NCBI GenBank assembly: GCA_046728935.1
Contig: JBKPFS010000117.1
Coordinates: forward strand, 1-9,263
Origin: DATAFO01 sp046728935
Lineage (GTDB): Bacteria; Actinomycetota; Thermoleophilia; Solirubrobacterales; 70-9
Direction: 5' to 3'
DNA: 9,263 nucleotides
The notes under the pieces are model-generated. The model saw nothing but the letters and a program-made list of their open reading frames with translations, did not search any database and was not told the DNA's origin. The position numbers and the translations under genes are program-made. This document shows positions 1 to 4,868 of the stretch, in pieces (the stretch's first letter is position 1; each line of letters starts with the position of its first letter).

Positions 1-951
1 CTAGCTGTAGTTCGTAGCCAGGTTGTTCCCGACCAGCTCGCTTAAGCGGGCTGCCGGCGGGCGTTTGCCGAGGGAGCCGTGCTTGCGACGGTAGTTGTAT
101 CGCTCGAGCCAGGGTCGCAGCTGTGCTCGGCGCTCGGCCGAGGTCGCGTAGAGGCGTCCGTAGGCCCACTCGCGCAGCATCGTTTGGATGAAGCGCTCCG
201 CCTTGCCGTTGGTGCGCGGCCGATAGGGGCGAGTGCGCAAGTGGCTGATCCCGAGCTCTCGGCAGGTGAGCGCGTGCACGGTTGAGAGGTAGGGCGAGCC
301 GTTGTCGGTCATCACCCGCTCGACCGAAACCCCGCGGCGGGAGAACCAACGACAGCCGCGTCGAAGGAAACCGGCAGCGGTCTCGCCGCGCTCGTTCGAG
401 AGGACCTCGACGTAGGCCGGGCGGGTGGCGTCGTCGACCATCACGTGGCAGAACTCCCACCCATAGCCGCGGCTGGCATGGCGGCGCCCCACCATTCGCT
501 TGCCGGCGGCGCCGAATCGCCCCAGCCTCTTGACGTCGACGTGCACGAGCTCGCCGGGGCGCTGGCGCTCGTAGCGGTTCGGTGGCTCGGGCGGCTGCAG
601 GCGGGAGCGCTTGCCAAGCCCCAACCTGCGAAGCCAAACGGAAACCGTGGAAAGGGCCATGCCTAGCACCTCGGCGATCTCGGCCGCCGTCATCCGCAGG
701 CGCCGCAGCTTCTCGATCAGATCCACCGTCGCCTCGGGCGTTCGGTGCGGGATCCGCTTCGGGCTCGAGGGGCGATCCTCAAGGCCGCGCTCACCCGCTG
801 AGCGCCAACGGGCGAGCCACTTGCTGGCGGTGCGGTCGCTGACTCCGGCGGCCCTGGCCGCCTTCTTAAGCGACCACCCTTCCTCCTCGATCCGCTTGAC
901 GAGAAGACGACGGCTGTTCGGACAGGTGCGCGCGTTAGCGTGGAGCTTCAT
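1..951 (-). CDS. IS481-family DDE transposase
   Basis: This 316-aa transposase catalyses cut/paste or copy movement of the surrounding element. Residues 1-60 form a helix-turn-helix (SLKKAARAAGVSDRTASKWL), followed by a second HTH-like segment at about 85-110 (MTAAEIAEVLGMALSTVSVWL). The integrase core (rve) follows, with the catalytic triad visible as D139 (LVHVDVKRLG), D216 (VMTDNGSPY) and E252 (TNGKAERFIQ), a DD35E spacing typical of the family. The start is set at the ATG at 951 because AGGAGG lies 7 nt upstream and MKLHANART is, from memory, the usual N-terminus of such transposases. An in-frame ATG at 1017 would lie in the terminal repeat. The last codon and TAG stop (positions 1-5) are contributed by flanking target DNA. 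The frame is intact, so the enzyme is probably functional. Confidence 0.95.
   Translation of the reverse strand: MKLHANARTCPNSRRLLVKRIEEEGWSLKKAARAAGVSDRTASKWLARWRSAGERGLEDRPSSPKRIPHRTPEATVDLIEKLRRLRMTAAEIAEVLGMALSTVSVWLRRLGLGKRSRLQPPEPPNRYERQRPGELVHVDVKRLGRFGAAGKRMVGRRHASRGYGWEFCHVMVDDATRPAYVEVLSNERGETAAGFLRRGCRWFSRRGVSVERVMTDNGSPYLSTVHALTCRELGISHLRTRPYRPRTNGKAERFIQTMLREWAYGRLYATSAERRAQLRPWLERYNYRRKHGSLGKRPPAARLSELVGNNLATNYS
6..28 (+). repeat. IS terminal inverted repeat (transposase 3' end)
   Basis: This 23-bp repeat starts TGTAGTTC and ends GTTGTTC. It matches the reverse complement of 1012-1034 at 19 of 23 positions, with the four mismatches in the middle. It also encodes most of the last residues of the transposase, so coding sequence and transposase binding site overlap. 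Confidence 0.88.
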
Positions 952-958
952 CCGGTGT

Positions 959-964
959 CCTCCT
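959..964 (-). promoter_or_regulatory. Ribosome binding site of the transposase (AGGAGG)
   Basis: A perfect AGGAGG on the minus strand, 7 nt before the ATG at 951. It decides the start in favour of 951 over the upstream in-frame ATG at 1017. Two of its bases (963-964) also fall in the stem of a predicted leader hairpin. Confidence 0.85.
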
Positions 965-1005
965 AGGGGTCTGGTGGCTTTGACACCCCCAGCCTCTAGA
1001 GAGGC
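963..1005 (-). promoter_or_regulatory. Structured leader of the transposase mRNA (two hairpins)
   Basis: On the minus strand two stems can be drawn. The 5' one pairs 1000-1005 with 992-997 (GCCTCT / AGAGGC, 6 bp, 2-nt loop). The 3' one pairs 985-992 with 963-970 (CTGGGGGT / ACCCCTAG, 8 bp including one G-U pair, 14-nt loop) and takes up the first two bases of the AGGAGG. The stems share base 992, so they compete marginally. Structures like this in other insertion sequences block translation from read-through transcripts. That role here is inferred from base pairing only. Confidence 0.45.
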
Positions 1006-1011
1006 CCGGAT

Positions 1012-1034
1012 GAACAACGTGCTTAGGAACTACA
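1012..1034 (-). repeat. IS terminal inverted repeat (transposase 5' end)
   Basis: Read on the minus strand this starts TGTAGTTCCTAAGC and ends GTTGTTC, pairing with 6-28. It is followed inward by the untranslated leader of the transposase gene (952-1011). Confidence 0.88.
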
Positions 1035-1040
1035 CCTAGC
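1035..1040. repeat. Right copy of the IS target-site duplication (CCTAGC)
   Basis: CCTAGC directly abuts the right inverted repeat, and positions 1-5 (CTAGC) directly abut the left one. Of the possible duplication lengths I tried, only 6 bp lets the two copies agree, and it fits the NCTAGN target of IS481. The left copy is missing its first base because the window starts there. It is predicted to be C. Confidence 0.75.
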
Positions 1041-1063
1041 TAGGGCCGGAGCAGCGCTGGGAT

Positions 1064-1456
1064 CTACTGCGCTTCCTTCCCGAGCGCCTTCTGTGCGTCC
1101 GCTTCTTCGGAGTACTCCTCGAAACGAAAGACCATGCCGTCGCGGATCGTGAACAGCTGGTAGAAGCGCTGCTCGATCTCGAGCCCGCTGCCTTTCCCGC
1201 GAGCGCGCTGTCGCATGGGGACGAGCACACGATCGCCATCCGCAATGAAATTCTCGGGCTCGATCGTGAACTCGTCAAACGCCTCAAACCAGTCTCGGAA
1301 GCCCGCAGCCACGCCGTCGTGGCCTCGGAGCGTCTCCCTCGCTTCGACTCCCCGAACCTCGCACTGCGGATGCATTTCCTTGAGGGCGGCCTGGAGGTCG
1401 CGCTGATTCCAAGCGTCGATCAATCCGCGAACGATCTCGATGTTCGCGTGGGGCAT
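1064..1456 (-). CDS. SnoaL-like / NTF2-fold protein
   Basis: This 130-aa protein matches the SnoaL-like polyketide cyclase / ketosteroid-isomerase-like alpha+beta barrel family. It has an N-terminal helix (NIEIVRGLIDAWNQRDLQAA, residues 5-24), a central GHDGVAAGFRDWFEAFDEF (45-63) and C-terminal strands ending FTIRDGMVFRFEEYSEEADAQKALG (102-126). These folds range from isomerases and cyclases to simple ligand binders, and nothing here fixes the substrate. The ATG at 1456 is chosen with GGAG upstream, although the 2-nt spacing is short. A TTG 9 nt further up is possible but would have no binding site. It is the last gene of the presumed dinB-ACT-SnoaL run, 51 bp after the ACT gene. The IS481 element lies 23 bp beyond its stop. 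Confidence 0.88.
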   Translation of the reverse strand: MPHANIEIVRGLIDAWNQRDLQAALKEMHPQCEVRGVEARETLRGHDGVAAGFRDWFEAFDEFTIEPENFIADGDRVLVPMRQRARGKGSGLEIEQRFYQLFTIRDGMVFRFEEYSEEADAQKALGKEAQ

Positions 1457-1507
1457 AGCTCCCAAGGGTAAGGTCGGGGGCGGGTGAGCGGAACGGACGG
1501 CCGCCGG

Positions 1508-1885
1508 TCAGCCCGCGTCGAGTGCGGCCCGGAGAGCAGCGAGGTCGGGGGCCCCGAAGACGACGCGATTTTGCGTGGCGACGTACACGAGATCTAGGTT
1601 GACGCCAGCCCGGGCGATCTTGCGAGTCAGGTCCGCCAGCACGCCGGGGCGGTCCTCGACATCGACCACGACGACTTCGCGCTCTCGGGTGACAGCGACA
1701 TGGGAGATCGCCAACGCATGCTTTGCGGCCTCGGCATGCGGGACGAGGATGTGGAGCTCAGCCCGCTCGCCTGGCCCGACGCACGTGGCGGCTGCGATGT
1801 TCACGCCGGCGTCGCTGATCGCGGCCGCCACCCGCGCCAGCGCCCCAGGGGTGTTCTCGATGTCGATGGCCAGGTCGACCGCCAT
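1508..1885 (-). CDS. Tandem ACT-domain protein
   Basis: This 125-aa protein consists of two ACT domains and nothing else. The first (about 3-65) carries ENTPGALARVAAAISDAGVN and the second (about 71-122) carries EDRPGVLADLTRKIARAGVN. Both show the ligand-site pattern xxPGxL followed by a helix and GVN, which in known ACT proteins binds small molecules, often amino acids, at dimer interfaces. There is no enzymatic or DNA-binding domain, so a regulatory or sensor role is inferred; the ligand is unknown. The second domain ends with a strand-like LVYVATQNRVVFG, as in many short ACT proteins. It lies 57 bp after dinB and 51 bp before the SnoaL-like gene, all on the same strand. The ATG at 1885 has only a weak upstream GAAAG. 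Confidence 0.9.
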   Translation of the reverse strand: MAVDLAIDIENTPGALARVAAAISDAGVNIAAATCVGPGERAELHILVPHAEAAKHALAISHVAVTREREVVVVDVEDRPGVLADLTRKIARAGVNLDLVYVATQNRVVFGAPDLAALRAALDAG

Positions 1886-1942
1886 CCGGTGCGCTTTCAG
1901 CCTATCCGTGAATGACGCGTCAGTGCCGCGGCGACGACGCGC

Positions 1943-3013
1943 TTAGGCAGAGAGCAGCGAGAGCGTTCCGGGTTCCTCGCGCGCGGGCTGTCCGTTCTCG
2001 AAGCCCGCGACCCTGACACCCAGCAGCCGGACCGGGCGCTCGGGCCGGTTCTCGCGCAGGAGCGCAAGCGCCACTCCGGCGATCGTGGACGGGTCGTTGG
2101 TGGGTTGCTCGATGCTTCGCACCCGCGTGTAGGTCGCGAAATCGTCGGTGCGGACCTTGATCCCGATCGTGCGCCCCGCCAGTTCGCGCTCGCGAAGGTG
2201 CTCGGCGAGCCGCGCCGCCTGCTCCGCGACGATCGCCTCCAGCCGGGTCAGGTCGCCGATGTCCCGGTCGAACGTCGACTCGACCGAGCGGGACTTGGTC
2301 TCGCGCTCGGAGGACACGGGCGAATCGGAGCGGAAGTGGGCCCGGTCATGGAGGGCGCGGCCGTGCGTCTCGCCGAAGCGCTCGATCAGCCCGGGCACGG
2401 TGCAGCGCTGGAGCTGGCCCAACGTCTCGACCCCGTAGCGGCGCAGCCGCTCGGCCGTCTTGGGTCCGATCCCGGGGATCAGCCGGACCGACGCGGAGGC
2501 GAAGCGCTGGGCGGCCAGCTCGCGCGTGAGCACGACGAAGCCGCGTGGCTTCTCGGCATCCGAGGCGACCTTGGCGACCAGCTTGTTGGGGCCGATTCCG
2601 ACCGAGGCGTCGAGGTGGAGCCGATCGCGGATCCTCGACACCAGTCCGCTCATCCTGGCCACGGGGTCGGTCAGGTCGCTCAGGTCGAGATAGACCTCGT
2701 CGAGGGACATCTGCTCGGTCGGCACGCCGAACTCGCCGACCAGGGCCATCACCTCGCGCGACCGCTCGCGGTAGTGAGCCATGTCCACGGGCAGGTGGAC
2801 GAGGTCAGGGCAGAGCCGCTTCGCGTGAGCGACCGGCATCGCGGATCCGACCCCGTGCGGTCGGGCCTCGTACGACGCCGTGGTGACCACGGCTCGCGGA
2901 CCGAGGCCCGCAACGATGAGCCGCTCGCCGCGCAGCTCGGGGTGACGAAGCAGCTCGACCGCGACGTAGAACGCATCCATGTCCAGGTGCGCGATCGTCC
3001 GGCGGTCGGCCAC
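1943..3013 (-). CDS. dinB: DNA polymerase IV (Y-family, DinB)
   Basis: This 356-aa translesion polymerase (E. coli DinB is 351 aa) copies past damaged bases at the fork. Catalytic acidic residues are visible as D11 and D13 in HLDMDAFYVAVE and as D105-E106 in SLDEVYLD. Tyr16 aligns with the steric-gate position (F13 of E. coli DinB). YEAR at about 48-51 is the fingers motif, and LIPGIGPKTAERLRRYGV is the helix-hairpin-helix of the thumb. The little-finger domain follows (SVESTFDRDI onward). The C-terminus ends TLSLLSA, a degenerate form of the beta-clamp motif QLSLF. The frame stays open to 3208, but I choose the GTG at 3013 because it gives the family's usual N-terminus and avoids overlap with the divergent gene at 3109. 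No Shine-Dalgarno sequence precedes it; a possible leaderless promoter is listed separately. Confidence 0.95.
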   Translation of the reverse strand: MADRRTIAHLDMDAFYVAVELLRHPELRGERLIVAGLGPRAVVTTASYEARPHGVGSAMPVAHAKRLCPDLVHLPVDMAHYRERSREVMALVGEFGVPTEQMSLDEVYLDLSDLTDPVARMSGLVSRIRDRLHLDASVGIGPNKLVAKVASDAEKPRGFVVLTRELAAQRFASASVRLIPGIGPKTAERLRRYGVETLGQLQRCTVPGLIERFGETHGRALHDRAHFRSDSPVSSERETKSRSVESTFDRDIGDLTRLEAIVAEQAARLAEHLRERELAGRTIGIKVRTDDFATYTRVRSIEQPTNDPSTIAGVALALLRENRPERPVRLLGVRVAGFENGQPAREEPGTLSLLSA

Positions 3014-3019
3014 CCAGCG

Positions 3020-3025
3020 ATCGTA
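3020..3025 (-). promoter_or_regulatory. Candidate -10 element for a leaderless dinB transcript
   Basis: On the minus strand TACGAT fits the actinobacterial TANNNT -10 pattern and lies 6 nt before the GTG start of dinB, so transcription would begin at or beside the start codon. This would explain the missing ribosome binding site. No good -35 is seen (only TTCACC, 19 nt further up). No actinobacterial LexA-type box (GAAC-N4-GTTC) is visible in the 95-bp spacer. Confidence 0.3.
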
Positions 3026-3084
3026 CGAGCGCGGTCGGCGGCTAGGTGAATAGTGTCCCCGGATCAATGCACACGCCTCTTTCC

Positions 3085-3096
3085 CGGCTAAAGCCG
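3085..3096. other. Small stem-loop in the dinB / glsB divergent spacer
   Basis: CGGCTAAAGCCG can form a 5-bp stem with a 2-nt loop (or 4 bp with a 4-nt loop). It lies 12 bp before the ATG of the plus-strand membrane protein gene. It could be an operator, an RNA hairpin near the start codon, or part of a dispersed repeat; the sequence alone does not say which. The rest of the spacer (3014-3108) shows no strong sigma-70 promoter. Confidence 0.3.
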
Positions 3097-3108
3097 CTCG
3101 CTGAATAA

Positions 3109-3372
3109 ATGGGCATCCTCGGCTGGATCCTCCTGGGGCTGTTCGCCGGCACGATCGCCCGCGCGCTGACGCCAGGTCGCCCGGAGCCGCGCGGCTGCGT
3201 TGGCACAACGGCTATCGGCATCCTCGGCGCCCTGATCGGAGGCGCGATCGCGACCGCGCTCGAAATCGGCGAGATCGACGACTTCTTCGACCTCGGCACG
3301 TGGCTGATCGCGATCGGCGGCTCGATCCTCCTGCTGCTCCTGCTTGGAACCCTGGCGCCCCGCCGCTTCTAG
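3109..3372 (+). CDS. GlsB/YeaQ/YmgE-family small membrane protein
   Basis: This 87-aa protein has the family's characteristic start (MGILGWILLGLFAGTIARAL) and three predicted membrane helices at about 3-21, 31-52 and 63-83, with Gly-rich faces (GILGALIGGAIA). The conserved loop after helix 1 reads TPGRPEPRG, and the C-terminus is a short basic RRF. The family, also called transglycosylase-associated proteins, is found in many bacteria and often linked to envelope or acid stress, but the molecular role is not firmly known. It is the only plus-strand gene here, divergent from dinB and convergent with the FAD oxidoreductase gene with only 3 bp between stop codons. No Shine-Dalgarno sequence is seen before the ATG, though the start is supported by family similarity. 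Confidence 0.93.
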   Translation: MGILGWILLGLFAGTIARALTPGRPEPRGCVGTTAIGILGALIGGAIATALEIGEIDDFFDLGTWLIAIGGSILLLLLLGTLAPRRF

Positions 3373-3375
3373 CGA

Positions 3376-4773
3376 CTAGCGCCCGACGTGGATCCCGATC
3401 CGCTCCGGGATCCCCGCGACGAAGGCGCTGAGCGCACCCGGGCGGCGGTTCTCCTGTTCCGCCGCTTCCTTTCGCAGGAGCGCCTGGCGAACGATCGCTC
3501 CGCCGAGGTAACGAAACGGCTCCGGGGGGACCCTGACCGCCGGCGGATCGACGATCGCGAGCCGGGTGGGCTCGTCGGGGCGATCGAGCGCCAGCGAGGC
3601 GAGGATGCGCCCCGCGAGCTGGCTTGGCCCCACCCCGTTGCCGGTGTAGCCGAAGGCGTGGTGGACCCGCTCGGAGGCAGTGCCGACCATCGGCAGGTGC
3701 GTCGGGGAGACATCGATCGGCCCGCCCCACGCGTGCTCGATCCGCCGGCCGCGAAGCTGGGGAAAGAAGCTCCGCAGGTGCTCGGCCACCTCGGCGACCA
3801 GCGCGCGATCCATCTCCGCCCACCCGCCCAGACGCTCCCCCGGCACCACGCGTCCTCCGCCCCAGCCGAACGCGATCCGCCCGTCGGGGGTGGTGCGCAG
3901 GTAGTGGAGCAGCGCCCGCGAGTCGGTGATGCACTCGCCTCCGGTCCAGCCGATCTCCGCGAGCACGTCCGGCACCGGCTCGGTGATCACCATGTGGCTC
4001 GAGGTGACCGTGAGCCGGCGGCGCCGCCGCGCGAGACCGCCGGTGCGGGCGCCACAAGCCACCACGGCGGACCCGGCTCGAACCGTGCCCCTCGGCGTCC
4101 TCACGGCGACGCCGCCACGCTCGGCTCGCACCGCGCGCGCCGGCGAGCCCTCGAAGACGTCCACCGCTTGAGCGACCAGGCCGGCGCGAAGGCCGCGCGC
4201 CAGCCGCGCGGGCTGAACCGTCGCGCTCCCGCGGTAGAAGACGCCGCCGCGAAACAGCGGCGAGTCGGAGCGGCTGCGCACCTCGTCGGGCGAGAGCGGC
4301 ACGGCGGCCTCCGGCTCCCCCAGCGAACGGCAGGCCTCGACGATCTCGTCCCAGGCGCCGTCGTGGACCGGGGCGGTGGAGACCTGCAGGTAGCCGGCCG
4401 GCCGGAACCAGGCGTCCACGCCGTGCTCGGCGCAGAACCTGCCCACCTCTTCGACGGACTCTTGGGCCGCGCGGGCGAGGGCGATCGCGGCGGCGTCGCC
4501 GAACCGCTCCCGGGCCGCGGGCAGGCTGTGCCACATCGCGTTGCAGAAGCCGCCGTTTCGGCCGCTCGGGCCCTCGCCGCAGCGGCCGGCCTCGACCAGA
4601 ACGACGCTCGCCTCGGGCGCGAGCTGCCTTACGTGCCAGGCGGCCCACATCCCGGTGTAGCCGCCGCCGATCACGACGACGTCCGCGGTCCGCTCTCCCT
4701 CAAGCACCACGGCAGGCTCCGCCGGCCCGGCCTCGCGAAGCCAGTAGCCGTGGGCGTCGTGGACGCCGATCAT
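3376..4773 (-). CDS. FAD-dependent oxidoreductase (DAO / PuuB-like family)
   Basis: This 465-aa flavoenzyme of the D-amino-acid-oxidase superfamily oxidises a C-N bond of an amine or amino acid and is expected in the cytoplasm. The dinucleotide-binding motif DVVVIGGGYTGMWAAW sits at 31-46, with the ribose-binding acidic residue E61 after VVLV. It is followed by GPSGRNGGFCN (68-78), typical of the gamma-glutamylputrescine oxidase / glycine-oxidase-like branch. The C-terminal FAD motif GYTGNGVGPSQLAGRILA is at 375-392. The N-terminal YWLREAG also resembles PuuB-type proteins. The substrate cannot be read from the sequence, and no polyamine or amino-acid pathway genes are nearby. The frame stays open far upstream into ppk1, but only from the ATG at 4773 is the protein family-like. 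It lies 95 bp after ppk1 on the same strand; a hairpin in that gap may separate the transcripts. Confidence 0.92.
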   Translation of the reverse strand: MIGVHDAHGYWLREAGPAEPAVVLEGERTADVVVIGGGYTGMWAAWHVRQLAPEASVVLVEAGRCGEGPSGRNGGFCNAMWHSLPAARERFGDAAAIALARAAQESVEEVGRFCAEHGVDAWFRPAGYLQVSTAPVHDGAWDEIVEACRSLGEPEAAVPLSPDEVRSRSDSPLFRGGVFYRGSATVQPARLARGLRAGLVAQAVDVFEGSPARAVRAERGGVAVRTPRGTVRAGSAVVACGARTGGLARRRRRLTVTSSHMVITEPVPDVLAEIGWTGGECITDSRALLHYLRTTPDGRIAFGWGGGRVVPGERLGGWAEMDRALVAEVAEHLRSFFPQLRGRRIEHAWGGPIDVSPTHLPMVGTASERVHHAFGYTGNGVGPSQLAGRILASLALDRPDEPTRLAIVDPPAVRVPPEPFRYLGGAIVRQALLRKEAAEQENRRPGALSAFVAGIPERIGIHVGR

Positions 4774-4806
4774 CCGCGGCAGGGTACGGGCGGCGGTGAT
4801 TTTTGG

Positions 4807-4829
4807 GCCGGGACACGGAGCGTCCCGGC
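4807..4829 (-). terminator. Hairpin between ppk1 and the oxidoreductase; possible terminator
   Basis: An 8-bp perfect GC-rich stem (4807-4814 with 4822-4829, GCCGGGAC / GTCCCGGC) with a 7-nt loop lies 40 bp after the ppk1 stop. On the minus strand it is followed by CCAAAAAT rather than a U-run, so it is not a classical intrinsic terminator. Such U-less hairpins have been proposed as terminators in actinobacteria. A second weaker hairpin lies at 4842-4856 (GGTGGC, GAA loop, GCCGCC). Alternatives are an mRNA-processing or stability element, or a REP-like dispersed repeat. Confidence 0.4.
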
Positions 4830-4868
4830 AGAGGCGTGTGAGGTGGCGAAGCCGCCGCAGGTGGTTAG

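Larger units (their letters stand above)
6..1034 (-). mobile_element. Complete IS481-family insertion sequence (1029 bp)
   Basis: The element is bounded by 23-bp imperfect terminal inverted repeats (19 of 23 match) that both begin TGTAGTTC and end GTTGTTC. It carries one transposase gene filling almost its whole length on the minus strand. It is flanked by CTAGC on the left (positions 1-5) and CCTAGC on the right (1035-1040), which fits a 6-bp duplication of an NCTAGN target, the target preference known for Bordetella IS481. The first base of the left copy lies outside the window. It looks intact: open frame, good ribosome binding site, both ends present. It is inserted just beyond the 3' end of the SnoaL-like gene and disrupts no visible gene. 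Confidence 0.9.

Noticed and set aside
626..636. Possible inactivation of the GT4 enzyme because the first Glu of EX7E is Asp (residues 626-636 of the fusion; window about 7355-7387)
   Set aside because: Asp at this place in a TDT(F/Y)G context is common in active PimB- and SqdX-like GT4 enzymes, so it is a subfamily trait rather than damage.
952..1017. In-frame ATG at 1017 extending the transposase by 22 residues
   Set aside because: It lies in the terminal repeat, has no ribosome binding site, and the extension is encoded by the leader. The ATG at 951 has AGGAGG at ideal distance and gives a family-like N-terminus.
1457..1465. TTG start adding three residues to the SnoaL-like protein
   Set aside because: It has no ribosome binding site upstream, while the ATG at 1456 has GGAG close by and gives the family's usual N-terminus. 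The short spacing leaves slight doubt.
2105..3049. Plus-strand open frame (314 aa) antisense to dinB
   Set aside because: It mirrors dinB codons, has no domain, and dinB is unambiguous.
3014..3108. LexA/SOS operator upstream of dinB
   Set aside because: I looked for GAAC-N4-GTTC-type palindromes and saw none on either strand.
3014..3208. Upstream extension of the DinB frame to 421 aa
   Set aside because: The extra 65 residues do not resemble DinB proteins and overlap the divergent membrane-protein gene starting at 3109.
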